Shown: piece by piece, positions 1 through 8,900 of the stretch
Layout: every line of letters starts with the position of its first letter
How positions within the stretch are numbered: position 1 is the first letter of the stretch
Assembly: GCF_900182595.1 (NCBI RefSeq)
Contig: NZ_FXTN01000007.1
Location: forward strand, 248,001-312,000
Source of the DNA: Pedobacter westerhofensis
GTDB taxonomy: Bacteria > Bacteroidota > Bacteroidia > Sphingobacteriales > Sphingobacteriaceae
DNA length: 64,000 nt
Direction: 5' to 3'
The notes under the pieces: generated by a model
Told to the model about the DNA's origin: nothing
Seen by the model: the letters and a program-made list of their open reading frames with translations, nothing else
Database searches by the model: none
Position numbers and translations under genes: made by a program

Positions 1-167
1 CCCCTGATCTGGCAGATCCTTTCTATAGCTCGTTGATTGGTAATATCGCAGCCCAGTCCGTACACAGTATCGGTGGGATAAATAATAATTCCTCCTTTTT
101 TAAGAACCTCGACTACCTGTTCGATGGCCTTGGGATTAGGATTCTCCGGATATATTTTGATAAGCAT
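1..167 (-). CDS. L-threonylcarbamoyladenylate synthase (Sua5/YrdC family), N-terminal part
   Basis: Partial gene; the 3' end runs off the left edge of the window. The 55 visible residues begin MLIKIYPENP and include KKGGIIIYPTDTVYGLGCD, the hallmark substrate-binding start of the YrdC/Sua5/YciO fold. Family members make threonylcarbamoyl-AMP from threonine, bicarbonate and ATP, the first step of t6A37 tRNA modification. MtaB (35895-37214), which methylthiolates t6A, is in the same window. The start is the ATG at 167, the only one fitting the family N-terminus. Because the C-terminal part is missing, it cannot be told whether this is a TsaC, Sua5 or YciO-type protein. Confidence 0.85.
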   Translation of the reverse strand, partial: MLIKIYPENPNPKAIEQVVEVLKKGGIIIYPTDTVYGLGCDITNQRAIERICQIR

Positions 168-297
168 ATGTAAATTTACTAAAAACTTTGCTTAGCCATA
201 GTTTGCATCATCTTCCTGTTGTAAAAATAAAGACACAGGCCCCGGGTTAATTATAAATTATCGTACTATTGAAGATTAAACGTTAAACCTAACTTGT

Positions 298-1956
298 ATG
301 AGAAAAGCATTTGTTGCGATTGCGGCGTTCCTGGTCACAGCAACCCTGATGATCAGCCTGGCCTGGCCACCTTTTTACTGGGCATTCATTTTTATCGGCC
401 CCGTGATCCTGCTGGGCATTTACGATCTGTATCAGCCTAAGCACAGCATTGTCAGAAATTATCCCGTAATCGGCCGTTTGCGCTACCTCGCAGAGGACCT
501 GAGACCTAAAGTATATCAATATTTTGTTGAAAGCGATACGAACGGAAAGCCCTTTAACAGGCTTAACCGTTCCCTGATTTATCAGCGTGCAAAAAAGGAA
601 AACGATACTATCCCTTTTGGTACGCAGCTGGACGTATATGAAAATGGATACGAATGGTTAAGCCACAGTATTGCTGCCATCAGCCATCATGAGCTGGATG
701 AAGACCCGCGGGTACTGGTAGGAGGGCCGGATTGCGCCCTGCCTTACTCTGCCAGCATCTTCAATATTTCTGCGATGAGTTTTGGCTCCCTGAGCCAGAA
801 TGCGATCCTTGCCTTAAATGGAGGCGCCTTTATGGGTAACTTTGCGCACAATACCGGCGAGGGCGGTATCAGCGATTATCACGCTGCGCCCAAGGGCGAT
901 CTGATCTGGCAGATTGGTACCGGCTATTTCGGCTGCCGCAACCATGATGGTACATTTAATTATGATGCCTTCGCCGCCAGGGCCAAAGATGAACAGATCA
1001 AAATGATTGAGATCAAGCTATCTCAGGGTGCCAAGCCCGGTCACGGGGGAATCCTCCCTGCACAGAAGGTGACGCCCGAGATTGCAAGGATCAGGCTGGT
1101 AAAAGAAGGTTTTGACGTGATCTCTCCTCCGGCACATGCTGCATTTTCCACACCCCTGGAAATGATGGCCTTTGTGAAAAAATTGAGGGACCTTTCCGGC
1201 GGAAAACCGGTAGGTTTTAAATTGTGCATTGGCCGCAAAAGCGAGTTCTTTGCGATCTGTAAGGCGATGATTGAAACCGGGATCCTGGCAGACTTTATCA
1301 CTGTTGACGGAGGCGAGGGCGGTACGGGCGCATCGCCGCAGGAGTTTTCAAATGCGGTGGGCATGCCATTAAGGGAAGGGCTTGCCTTTGTTTATGATGT
1401 GCTCGCGGGGTTCGACCTGAAGAAACACATCAAGATTATCTCCTCGGGTAAAGTGTCTTCCGGGTTCGACCTCGTGAAGAATATTGCTCTTGGTGCCGAT
1501 TTGTGCAATTCTGCCAGAGGGATGATGTTTGCACTGGGCTGTATCCAGGCGCTGGAATGTAACAGCAATACCTGCCCTACAGGTGTAGCCACGCAAGACC
1601 CAAGTCTGATGAAAGGGCTTGTGGTAGATGATAAAAAGGTTCGTGTTTTCAATTATCACCGGCTTACTGTGGCCAGTGCTGTAGAATTACTGGGAGCAGC
1701 AGGGCTAAGGCATACTTATCAGCTTACAAGGGCGTACATCAACAGGAGAGTATCCACTAATACAATACAGGCTTATATTGAAACATTCCCCTATATTCCT
1801 GAAGGAAGTTTACTGAATACGCCTTATCCGCTGAGGTTTGAACTGGGAATGGCGCTCAGCACCTCTGCGAGTTTTGCACCTACGGATTACAGAGTGACAT
1901 CTGTTGACTATGCACATGCTAATTCGTTTTCAGATACTATGGAGTCGGGGGTTTAG
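298..1956 (+). CDS. membrane-anchored FMN-binding glutamate synthase-domain protein (GltB-like)
   Basis: 552-residue protein. Residues about 5-45 form two hydrophobic segments, then a glutamate-synthase central/FMN domain follows (PF01645-like). The glycine-rich flavin motif GGEGGTGASPQ lies near residue 338. Three cysteines at 415, 421 and 426 reproduce the Cx5Cx4C spacing that binds the 3Fe-4S cluster of bacterial GltB, followed by PTGVATQDP. The N-terminal glutamine amidotransferase domain and the C-terminal GXGXG domain of true GltB are absent, and no GltD lies nearby. It probably oxidoreduces an unknown substrate at the inner membrane. Such stand-alone proteins are common in Bacteroidota and their reaction is not established. 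The gene is monocistronic and converges on asnS. Confidence 0.85.
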   Translation: MRKAFVAIAAFLVTATLMISLAWPPFYWAFIFIGPVILLGIYDLYQPKHSIVRNYPVIGRLRYLAEDLRPKVYQYFVESDTNGKPFNRLNRSLIYQRAKKENDTIPFGTQLDVYENGYEWLSHSIAAISHHELDEDPRVLVGGPDCALPYSASIFNISAMSFGSLSQNAILALNGGAFMGNFAHNTGEGGISDYHAAPKGDLIWQIGTGYFGCRNHDGTFNYDAFAARAKDEQIKMIEIKLSQGAKPGHGGILPAQKVTPEIARIRLVKEGFDVISPPAHAAFSTPLEMMAFVKKLRDLSGGKPVGFKLCIGRKSEFFAICKAMIETGILADFITVDGGEGGTGASPQEFSNAVGMPLREGLAFVYDVLAGFDLKKHIKIISSGKVSSGFDLVKNIALGADLCNSARGMMFALGCIQALECNSNTCPTGVATQDPSLMKGLVVDDKKVRVFNYHRLTVASAVELLGAAGLRHTYQLTRAYINRRVSTNTIQAYIETFPYIPEGSLLNTPYPLRFELGMALSTSASFAPTDYRVTSVDYAHANSFSDTMESGV

Positions 1957-1961
1957 CCTGC

Positions 1962-1992
1962 AAAAAAAAAGAGCTCCCTGTGCAGGGAGCTT
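1962..1992. terminator. bidirectional hairpin terminator between the GltB-like gene and asnS
   Basis: An 8-9 bp GC-rich stem (1972-1980 with 1983-1991) is flanked by nine A on the left and a short T run on the right. It can end transcription from both convergent genes. On the minus strand the A9 becomes a clean U run. Confidence 0.8.
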
Positions 1993-2034
1993 TTAAATAT
2001 TCCAAAATGCTTAAATATTTCAAAGTGCGCTGAA

Positions 2035-3483
2035 TTAAAACTCAGCGTTTTTAGGGTAACGCGGAAAGGCAATCACATCCCTGATGTTGGTCATGCCTGT
2101 TACAAACAATACCAAACGCTCAAAGCCCAGTCCGAAACCTGCATGAGGTGCTGAACCAAACTTTCTTGTATCCAGGTACCACCAAAGTTCTTCCTGCGGG
2201 ATATTCAGTTCATCCATACGCTGGGTTAGTTTATCAAGACGTTCTTCACGCTGGGATCCGCCGATCATTTCACCAATGCCGGGGAACAGGATATCCATTG
2301 CTGCAACGGTTTTGCGCCCTTCAGCATCCGGCTCATTCTGGCGCATGTAGAAGGATTTAATGTCTGCCGGATAATCCGTAAGGATCACTGGTTTTTTGAA
2401 ATGTTTTTCTACCAGGAAACGTTCGTGTTCAGACTGCAGGTCTGCTCCCCATTCGTTGATCAGGTATTTGAATTGTTTCTTCTGGTTTGGTTTAGAAGAG
2501 CGGAGGATCGCAATTGCCTCAGTATAGGTAAGACGCTGAAACTCGTTATTCAAACAGAAATTCAGTTTATCAATCAGCGACAGCTCAGAGCGCTCATTCT
2601 GAGGCTTTGTTTTTTCATCTTCCAGCAAACGGCTGTTTAAAAATTCAATCTCTTCCTTACAGTTTTCAAGGGCATAGCTGATCACGTACTTCATCATATC
2701 CTCTGCCAGCTGCATGTTGTCTTCCAGATCGGCAAAAGCAACCTCTGGTTCAATCATCCAGAATTCGGCAAGGTGACGCGTGGTGTTTGAGTTTTCGGCA
2801 CGGAAGGTTGGTCCAAAGGTATAGATCTGGCCAAAGGCCATTGCTGCCAGTTCACCTTCCAGCTGACCAGAAACGGTCAGGTTGGTAGCGCGACCGAAAA
2901 AGTCTTCCGAAAAGTCTACCTGACCGTCGTCAGTCCTTGGTGTTTTATCGAAATCAAGCGTAGTTACTTTGAACATCTCTCCTGCACCTTCAGCATCAGA
3001 AGCTGTGATTACGGGCGTGTGCATGTAAACAAAACCTTTTTCATTATAAAACTGATGTATGGCAAAAGCCAGTGCATGACGGACCTTAAAAACGGCATTA
3101 AATGTATTGGTACGGAAACGCAGGTGTGCAATTTCCCTCAGGAATTCAAGACTGTGCTTTTTAGGCTGTAAAGGGAATTTCTCAGGATCACTGTCGCCAA
3201 GGATCTCAATCGTTACGGCTTTTACTTCCACACTTTGTCCTTTGCCCAGAGATTCGATAAGTGTGCCTGTAACAGCTACTGCAGCGCCGGTAGTAATTCT
3301 TTTCAGTAATTCTTCGGATGTATTTGCAAAATCAACAACGATCTGAATATTACCCATACATGATCCATCATTGATGGCAATAAACTGGTTGTTGCGGAAT
3401 GTTCTTACCCAACCCATTACGGTGACTTCTCTGTTAAAATCTGTAGTATCTAACAGGCTTTTTATTTTTTCTCTTTTAATCAT
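2035..3483 (-). CDS. asnS: asparaginyl-tRNA synthetase
   Basis: 482 residues, the usual AsnRS length. An N-terminal OB-fold anticodon-binding domain (about 15-110, [12 protein letters not shown]) is followed by a class II catalytic domain. Motif 2 appears as [20 protein letters not shown] and motif 3 as [15 protein letters not shown]. It charges tRNA-Asn in the cytoplasm. The [11 protein letters not shown] stretch is more typical of AsnRS than of AspRS, which is longer and carries a GAD insert. The start ATG at 3483 has a TAnnTTTG promoter 19 bases upstream on the minus strand. The gene stands alone. Confidence 0.97.
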   Translation of the reverse strand: MIKREKIKSLLDTTDFNREVTVMGWVRTFRNNQFIAINDGSCMGNIQIVVDFANTSEELLKRITTGAAVAVTGTLIESLGKGQSVEVKAVTIEILGDSDPEKFPLQPKKHSLEFLREIAHLRFRTNTFNAVFKVRHALAFAIHQFYNEKGFVYMHTPVITASDAEGAGEMFKVTTLDFDKTPRTDDGQVDFSEDFFGRATNLTVSGQLEGELAAMAFGQIYTFGPTFRAENSNTTRHLAEFWMIEPEVAFADLEDNMQLAEDMMKYVISYALENCKEEIEFLNSRLLEDEKTKPQNERSELSLIDKLNFCLNNEFQRLTYTEAIAILRSSKPNQKKQFKYLINEWGADLQSEHERFLVEKHFKKPVILTDYPADIKSFYMRQNEPDAEGRKTVAAMDILFPGIGEMIGGSQREERLDKLTQRMDELNIPQEELWWYLDTRKFGSAPHAGFGLGFERLVLFVTGMTNIRDVIAFPRYPKNAEF

Positions 3484-3502
3484 GATCTTTTTGTGGAGCG
3501 CT

Positions 3503-3510
3503 CAAAAATA
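3503..3510 (-). promoter_or_regulatory. -7 promoter element of asnS
   Basis: The minus strand reads TATTTTTG, a full match to the Bacteroidota -7 consensus TAnnTTTG, ending 19 bases before the asnS ATG. This would give a leader of about 15 bases. Confidence 0.6.
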
Positions 3511-3839
3511 AGGATTTCAATTAAGAAAATACAGGGGGATTGTGGAGAAGTTTAAAGCATTGGCAACTGTAATAATATTTGTCTAAAAATTCATTTTCAA
3601 TCCCTGAAAAGTGATTTTTCCAAAACATTTGGTGTTTATTCTTTATTAAATCAATGTTAAGGATGTAATTGACGGTATTTTATTTGTCTTTAGGCCTAAA
3701 AATTCTGATTTATATGAACATTAATGCATTTTATCTTAAAATATGTAAAAATATTCGGTGTTTTATATAATTAAATCGTTGATTTTAGGGCTGCTGTTCT
3801 ATTATCACTTCTTTTTGATTGAAAATTTTAAAATAAGTG
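3511..3839. other. AT-rich intergenic stretch, nothing recognised
   Basis: No open frame with a plausible start, no strong hairpin and no repeat is visible between the asnS promoter and the possible small RNA. It is strongly AT-rich. Confidence 0.5.
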
Positions 3840-3869
3840 TTGCATTTGTTCAAATAATTCGTATGTTTG
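3840..3869 (+). promoter_or_regulatory. orphan promoter in the asnS-sucC intergenic region
   Basis: TTG at 3840-3842, a 19-base spacer, then TATGTTTG at 3862-3869. Both elements match the Bacteroidota -33/-7 pattern with preferred spacing. No coding gene follows on the plus strand; transcription would run straight into a terminator at 3901-3934. Confidence 0.55.
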
Positions 3870-3872
3870 TAT

Positions 3873-3934
3873 TGCTCGTTTAATTTATATTTGGTTTAAA
3901 AAATCCTCCGACCCACAAGTTGGAGGATTTTTTT
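3873..3934 (+). ncRNA. possible small RNA, about 60 nt
   Basis: Bounded by the orphan promoter at 3840-3869 and an intrinsic terminator. The terminator stem is 12 bp (3901-3912 with 3919-3930, one G-U pair), loop CCACAA, followed by T7. The first ~28 bases are AU-rich and unstructured, which is the shape of many trans-acting small RNAs. No start codon with a useful frame is present. I recognise no Rfam family. It could instead be a short abortive transcript. Confidence 0.4.
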
Positions 3935-3962
3935 GTTTAGGGCATTTCCCGGATGATAAAAG

Positions 3963-4000
3963 CAAAAAAAAATGCCAGTTGATTTAATACAACTGGCATT
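3963..4000 (-). terminator. sucC terminator
   Basis: An 11-bp perfect stem (3971-3981 with 3990-4000, 8-base loop) lies just past the sucC stop. On the minus strand a run of eight or more U follows. It points away from the small-RNA candidate. Confidence 0.85.
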
Positions 4001-4036
4001 ATAAAATATGATAAAGGGGTTAACCTTTTAATAGTA

Positions 4037-5227
4037 TTACGCTAGAACCTCAGTAACCAGGGCCGCAGCATCTTTCAATGCAATCGCCGAGAATACTTTC
4101 AGGCCTGATTCATCAATTAATTTTTTTGCTTCTTCAGCATTGGTACCTTGTAAACGGCAGATAATCGGAACAGGGATATCACCTATTTCATTATAAGCAT
4201 CAATTACACCTTGTGCCACGCGGTCACAACGAACGATACCACCAAATATATTGATCAGGATAGCTTTAACATTTGGATCTTTAAGGATAATGTTGAAACC
4301 AGCTTTTACAGTTTGTGCATTTGCAGTTCCGCCTACGTCAAGGAAGTTGGCAGGTTCGCCACCGGCAATTTTAATAATGTCCATTGTAGCCATTGCCAAA
4401 CCGGCACCATTTACCATGCAACCCACGTTTCCGTCAAGTTTTACATAGTTAAGGTTAGATTCACTTGCTTCAACATCAGTAGGATCTTCTTCCAGTTTAT
4501 CACGCATTGCTGCGTAATCAGCATGACGGAATAAAGCATTTTCATCTAAATCTACTTTTGCATCAACAGCAATAATTTTATCGTCAGATGTTTTTAAAAC
4601 AGGATTGATCTCAAACATTGCAGAATCAGTGCTGTCATAAGCTTTGTATAAAGCAGAAACAAATTTCACCATTTCTTTGAAGGCAGCACCACTTAAACCG
4701 AGGTTGAAAGCGATTTTACGTGCCTGGAAGCCCTGAAGGCCAACTGCCGGATCAACTTCTTCCTTGAAAATTAAGTGCGGAGTGTGTTCAGCAACTTCTT
4801 CGATATCCATACCACCTTCGGTAGAATACATAATGATGTTTCTGCCTGCTGCACGGTTTAATAAAACGCTCACATAGAATTCCTTTGTTTCAGAAGCTCC
4901 CGGGTAGTAAACATCCTGGGCAACCAGAATTTTATTTACTTTTTTACCTTCAGCTCCGGTTTGAGGAGTTACCAGTTGCATACCTAAAATATCAGTAGCT
5001 CTTTGTTTAACCTCGTCCAGGTTTTTGGCCAATTTAACACCACCACCTTTTCCACGGCCACCGGCATGGATTTGTGCTTTAATCACTACCCAGTCAGAGT
5101 TATAGTCTGCTTTCATCTTTTTAGCAGCTTCTACAGCCTGCTCAACAGTTTCGGCAACTATGCCTTCTTGTACGGCAACACCGAAACTTTTAAGTATTTC
5201 TTTACCTTGATATTCGTGTATATTCAT
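4037..5227 (-). CDS. sucC: succinyl-CoA synthetase (ADP-forming) beta subunit
   Basis: 396 residues. Starts MNIHEYQGKEILKSFG, the conserved SucC N-terminus, so the ATG at 5227 is chosen over a codon seven triplets upstream. An ATP-grasp domain (AGGRGKGGGVKLAKN near 45-60) precedes the CoA-ligase domain with GANFLDVGGTA-type sequence (PANFLDVGGTANA) and NIFGGIVRCD. It catalyses the substrate-level phosphorylation step of the TCA cycle with SucD. sucD is not adjacent here. It is transcribed from a TAnnTTTG promoter 19 bases upstream and diverges from the LolD-like gene. Confidence 0.97.
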   Translation of the reverse strand: MNIHEYQGKEILKSFGVAVQEGIVAETVEQAVEAAKKMKADYNSDWVVIKAQIHAGGRGKGGGVKLAKNLDEVKQRATDILGMQLVTPQTGAEGKKVNKILVAQDVYYPGASETKEFYVSVLLNRAAGRNIIMYSTEGGMDIEEVAEHTPHLIFKEEVDPAVGLQGFQARKIAFNLGLSGAAFKEMVKFVSALYKAYDSTDSAMFEINPVLKTSDDKIIAVDAKVDLDENALFRHADYAAMRDKLEEDPTDVEASESNLNYVKLDGNVGCMVNGAGLAMATMDIIKIAGGEPANFLDVGGTANAQTVKAGFNIILKDPNVKAILINIFGGIVRCDRVAQGVIDAYNEIGDIPVPIICRLQGTNAEEAKKLIDESGLKVFSAIALKDAAALVTEVLA

Positions 5228-5245
5228 TAGCTGAAAAATTTGATC

Positions 5246-5253
5246 CAAATCTA
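5246..5253 (-). promoter_or_regulatory. -7 promoter element of sucC
   Basis: The minus strand reads TAGATTTG, matching TAnnTTTG, 19 bases before the ATG. No convincing -33 element was found at standard spacing. Confidence 0.55.
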
Positions 5254-5347
5254 CAATTTCAGATTGGTTTTAAAAACTTATTCTGGGTTTTATCGGGCAT
5301 TAAAAGGTGTAATATTCACGTTATCCAGTTTTAATCTCAACTTTTTG

Positions 5348-5355
5348 TAAGTTTG
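5348..5355 (+). promoter_or_regulatory. -7 promoter element abutting the LolD-like gene
   Basis: TAAGTTTG ends four bases before the ATG at 5360. With a -7 centred element, transcription would start at or next to the start codon, giving an almost leaderless mRNA. Confidence 0.55.
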
Positions 5356-5359
5356 CTAC

Positions 5360-6010
5360 ATGCTAAAAGCCATCGGTATTAAAAAAGCTTACGGAAATCT
5401 CCCCATCCTTAAAGGTGTAGATTTTGAGGTCGGTAAGGGAGAGATCGTCAGTATTATCGGGGCCTCCGGCGCTGGCAAGAGTACCCTTTTGCATATTCTC
5501 GGTACCCTGGACAAGCCTGATGAAGGTACGGTGGAACTGAACGGCACAAAGGTGAATAAACTTTCGGGCGGACTGCTCAGTGTTTTCAGAAATGAAAATA
5601 TAGGCTTTGTATTTCAGTTTCATCATCTGCTGCCGGAATTTACCGCGCTCGAAAACATCTGTATCCCGGCTTTCATTGCCAGGAAAAGTAAAAAGAATGC
5701 CGAGATCCGCGCACTGGAGCTGCTGGACCTGCTGGGTTTAAAAGCACGCGCCTCGCACAAACCCAATGAATTGTCCGGCGGCGAGCAGCAGCGTATTGCC
5801 GTAGCAAGGGCGCTGATCAATGACCCTTCGATCATCCTTGCAGACGAACCATCGGGAAACCTGGATTCTGCCAATGCACAATCGCTCCACCAGTTTTTTA
5901 TCACTTTGCGTGATAACTTTAAACAAACCTTTGTGATCGTTACACATAATGAAGACCTTGCCACAATCAGCGACAGGGTGGTTACCATGAAAGATGGTCT
6001 AATTGTATAA
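5360..6010 (+). CDS. lolD: ABC transporter ATP-binding protein, LolD-like
   Basis: 216 residues, a single ABC ATPase domain. Walker A is GASGAGKST (about 35-43), the signature is [15 protein letters not shown], Walker B is IILADEP and the switch His is in VTHNEDL. The [16 protein letters not shown]-loop context is typical of LolD/MacB-type ATPases. LolD powers extraction of lipoproteins from the inner membrane for transfer to LolA. No LolC/E permease is encoded nearby, so the partner is elsewhere. Two small genes follow with 3-nt spacing and a 1-nt overlap, which implies an operon. Confidence 0.85.
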   Translation: MLKAIGIKKAYGNLPILKGVDFEVGKGEIVSIIGASGAGKSTLLHILGTLDKPDEGTVELNGTKVNKLSGGLLSVFRNENIGFVFQFHHLLPEFTALENICIPAFIARKSKKNAEIRALELLDLLGLKARASHKPNELSGGEQQRIAVARALINDPSIILADEPSGNLDSANAQSLHQFFITLRDNFKQTFVIVTHNEDLATISDRVVTMKDGLIV

Positions 6011-6013
6011 GAT

Positions 6014-6502
6014 TTGAAAACATTAATAACCGGGGGGAAATCCTCCCAGGCACTAAAACTATTAAAAGCCTTTACCGCAGACCAGGTTCTTCTGGCTGAT
6101 TATGGCGAGGCACCTTCTTTTTCCTCTGCGCAATATCAGTTTGTAAGCCTTGGTGGAAGAAATGAAGATACTACAGCGCATAATCTGCTGAATGCCTGTC
6201 TTGATCAGGATGCGCAGCGTTTATTGCCATTGTATGCCTTTGAACTTGAAGCGGTGGTGAAATCAGCAGTATTATTTGAAGAATTCAATATCCATGTATT
6301 GCTTCCCGATCTGGTAACCTTTGAGCAATACCCGCTCACCGGTGCAGTTAATCTGCAAAGCTGGGCAGTATATGATAAAGGTGAACTGATCTATGCCTCC
6401 GTTCCGGAGATTGCTGCGGGATATCATGAAGGATTAAACGGAGTATTTTATATCGATCAGACAACTGAAGGATTAAAGTACACCTTATTTACCATTTCGT
6501 AA
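6014..6502 (+). CDS. conserved protein of unknown function, Rossmann/pre-ATP-grasp-like
   Basis: 162 residues beginning MKTLITGGKSSQALKLLKAF from a TTG codon three bases after the upstream stop; no in-frame ATG is suitable. The alternating hydrophobic strand/helix pattern (VLLADYG, HVLLPD) resembles the N-terminal Rossmann-like lobe of ATP-grasp enzymes, but no ATP-grasp domain follows. No catalytic residues can be assigned. Its stop overlaps the next ATG (TAATG), so it is translationally coupled between the LolD-like ATPase and a degenerate HAD protein. Function unknown. Confidence 0.75.
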   Translation: MKTLITGGKSSQALKLLKAFTADQVLLADYGEAPSFSSAQYQFVSLGGRNEDTTAHNLLNACLDQDAQRLLPLYAFELEAVVKSAVLFEEFNIHVLLPDLVTFEQYPLTGAVNLQSWAVYDKGELIYASVPEIAAGYHEGLNGVFYIDQTTEGLKYTLFTIS

Positions 6503-7113
6503 TGAAACATCAGGATTATATAAAGGACAACAAAGCCTTTGTGTTTGAGCTCGACGATGTATTGTATCCGGCAAAAGATTACTGGCTGCAGGTATACTAC
6601 CTGTTTGCACAATTTATTGAATACGGAGAGCAGATAGATGCGAATGGAATCATCCGTTTTATGGAAGAGGCTTACCGCCTTGAAGGCCGCGCCGGGATTT
6701 TCGAAAAAACTGCAGCACAATTTCAATTGCCAGAAAAGTATCATATTAATTTTAATTTGCTGCAGGAAAATGCGCGCTTACCCTTGAGATTGTTGCTTTT
6801 TGCGCCTGTGCTGAAGTTTATCCAGGCCATACAGGACGCCGGTAAACCTGTGTTTTTGCTGGTGGAGGGAAAGCCTGCTGAACAGCTCAATAAGATCAGG
6901 CAAATGGAGTGGAATGGCCTTGAAAGATATTTAAAGGTGTATTTCGTGGAAGAAATGGATCAGGGATACCAGGGCGGTATAGAGAAAATTTGCGCCGAAA
7001 ATGATCTTCAGAAAGAAGATTTACTGATTGTAGGCAAGCCAAAAGACGCTGCAGATTTAGCATATTTTAACACTTTAAGGTTTGTTACTAACAACAATCT
7101 TTCTGTAACTTAA
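6502..7113 (+). CDS. HAD-fold protein lacking the catalytic nucleophile
   Basis: 203 residues. The HAD motif I region reads FELDDVLYP (residues 15-23). The family consensus is DxDx(T/V)L, so the nucleophilic Asp is replaced by Glu16. Motif II (usually hhhT/S) reads FLLVEG and motif IV (usually GDxxxD) reads IVGKPKDAADL, so Thr and the first acidic residue are also missing. The overall layout resembles YjjG/pyrimidine-5'-nucleotidase proteins with a helical cap. It is probably a pseudo-phosphatase with a binding or regulatory role. Last gene of the 5360-7113 operon. Confidence 0.75.
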   Translation: MKHQDYIKDNKAFVFELDDVLYPAKDYWLQVYYLFAQFIEYGEQIDANGIIRFMEEAYRLEGRAGIFEKTAAQFQLPEKYHINFNLLQENARLPLRLLLFAPVLKFIQAIQDAGKPVFLLVEGKPAEQLNKIRQMEWNGLERYLKVYFVEEMDQGYQGGIEKICAENDLQKEDLLIVGKPKDAADLAYFNTLRFVTNNNLSVT

Positions 7114-7147
7114 TTGCGTAATTACCAGCACTCTATATCACATACCT

Positions 7148-8809
7148 ATGAAGAAGCTTTTTACTAAAAAACGATTTAGTATTTTTTCTGTCTGTATACT
7201 TTTCCTGGGCGGTTTGGCGGCCTGTAAGAAAAACAATTCCGACGAAAATACTACCACCACGACTGGTACCACAACCGTACCAACCACAGGTTCACGCAAA
7301 CAGCTCACGCTTGATTCAATCTTTCTCTATGCAAAGCAGATCTATTTCTGGAATGATGCATTGCCTGAGTACAGCGTGTTCAATCCAAGGCAATATTCAG
7401 CCAAGACGCTTGATCTGGATAATTATGATGACGAGCTGTATGCGATCAGTCAGTTAAAGAAAGATCCTACTACTGGTGTAGCTTATGAATATTATGGCGA
7501 CGGTTATCCAAAGTATTCTTACATTAATGACATTACCCAAAATAATCCGGATGCTACTGCCAATGTAAATAACAAGGCAAGTGTAGATACAGAAGGCAAT
7601 GGCTTTGATATTGGCATAAGACCTATCTTTTATCTCACGAGCGCGAGCGGTACATCTGGCAGTTTCAGATTAATGATCACCGCAGTATATCCCGGATCAT
7701 CGGCAGCAACCAATGGTGTTCAGCGCGGCTGGCAAATTCAAAAAATCAATGACGTTGCAATTGCAGGTACCAACTATTCATCAGAAAATGCTGCAATCGT
7801 GAATTCTTTAGCAGGTTCATCAGTAAAAATCGAGGGTATAAATTATATTACGAAAGCTGCATTCAGCGTAACATTAACCAAAACCTCCTATAAAAGCAGT
7901 CCTGTCTACACTTCATCTGTAATCACAAGATCGGGTAAAAAAATAGGCTACCTGGCATTTGCCCGTTTTTCTACACTGACCAACTTAAGCGGTGGAACGG
8001 ATGCCAATCTTGATCCGGTATTCGCAAGTTTCAGTGCGGCAGGGGTGACAGATATGGTTGTTGATTTACGCTACAATGGCGGAGGGTATATCAACACTGC
8101 TGAGTATCTGGCTAACCTGATTGCACCATCGAGTGTTGGTAACGGAGTGATGTTCACAGAAATTTATAATACAACGATGCAGAACAAGCAGGCAACAATT
8201 CTGCAGCATCAGCCATTGCTTACCGCTGCAGGAAAGTTACAGTACAAGAGTGGAAGCAGTGGAGCTTTTTACACCTATGGTGATCAGGATTATTCTGCAA
8301 CAAGCGCGGATAACATCACGAAATTTTCAAAGAAAGGCTCGCTGAATACAGTGACTAATGTAGTATTCCTGGTAAGCGGGAGCACTGCCTCTGCAAGTGA
8401 ACTGCTGATCAACTCGCTTAAACCTTATGTGACGGTGAAACTCGTGGGCGCCACTACTTATGGAAAACCAGTAGGCTTTTTTCCGATTACCCTGGAGAAC
8501 CGTTATGAGGTCTTCATGCCTTTGTTTGAAACAGTCAACTCAAAAGGTGAGGGTAAATATTATACCGGAATGGTTCCTGACCAGGCCGTTAGCGATCCTT
8601 CATACTATCCGTTTGGAAATGAAAATGAATCTTTATTATCTGCTGCATTAACGATCATCGCTCCCGGTTCAACAAGCCAGAGTGCTTCAAGTGCTGTTGC
8701 CGACAGAACTGCCCGCGCAGCTGCTACGGATTTTACCGGTACAAGGCCTGTCAATCCAAACAGCGAATTTACCGGGATGATAGAGAAACGGCGCACGGTA
8801 AAGAAATAA
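7148..8809 (+). CDS. S41 family (C-terminal processing) peptidase, lipoprotein
   Basis: 553 residues. A signal peptide with lipobox GGLAAC (Cys about 27) is followed by a Thr-rich linker. A PDZ-like region (about 175-225, RLMITAVYPGSSAATNGVQRG) precedes the S41 core with VVDLRYNGGG, the serine motif GSTASASELL (Ser near 415-417) and TYGKPVG carrying the candidate general-base Lys. It should be a Ser/Lys protease tethered in the envelope, outer-membrane or surface exposed. The C-terminal ~60 residues are Ala/Ser/Thr rich. The gene is monocistronic and converges on an M28 peptidase. Confidence 0.88.
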   Translation: MKKLFTKKRFSIFSVCILFLGGLAACKKNNSDENTTTTTGTTTVPTTGSRKQLTLDSIFLYAKQIYFWNDALPEYSVFNPRQYSAKTLDLDNYDDELYAISQLKKDPTTGVAYEYYGDGYPKYSYINDITQNNPDATANVNNKASVDTEGNGFDIGIRPIFYLTSASGTSGSFRLMITAVYPGSSAATNGVQRGWQIQKINDVAIAGTNYSSENAAIVNSLAGSSVKIEGINYITKAAFSVTLTKTSYKSSPVYTSSVITRSGKKIGYLAFARFSTLTNLSGGTDANLDPVFASFSAAGVTDMVVDLRYNGGGYINTAEYLANLIAPSSVGNGVMFTEIYNTTMQNKQATILQHQPLLTAAGKLQYKSGSSGAFYTYGDQDYSATSADNITKFSKKGSLNTVTNVVFLVSGSTASASELLINSLKPYVTVKLVGATTYGKPVGFFPITLENRYEVFMPLFETVNSKGEGKYYTGMVPDQAVSDPSYYPFGNENESLLSAALTIIAPGSTSQSASSAVADRTARAAATDFTGTRPVNPNSEFTGMIEKRRTVKK

Positions 8810-8833
8810 GGGGCAGCCATAGCCCTCTGAATT

Positions 8834-8883
8834 TAAAACAAAGATGCCCGTCAGCTGTAAACCTGACGGGCATCTTTGTTTTA
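8834..8883. terminator. long bidirectional terminator hairpin
   Basis: A 21-bp uninterrupted stem (8834-8854 with 8863-8883) with an 8-base loop separates two convergent genes. A/T tracts at its foot supply a U run in both directions. It is unusually long for an intrinsic terminator. Confidence 0.8.
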
Positions 8884-8900
8884 CGGCGATTAAACGCCTG

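Noticed and set aside
6014-6016. Frameshift or fusion between the LolD-like gene and the next gene
   Set aside because: LolD ends with a normal C-terminus and the TTG start opens a self-contained protein; the arrangement is a simple operon.
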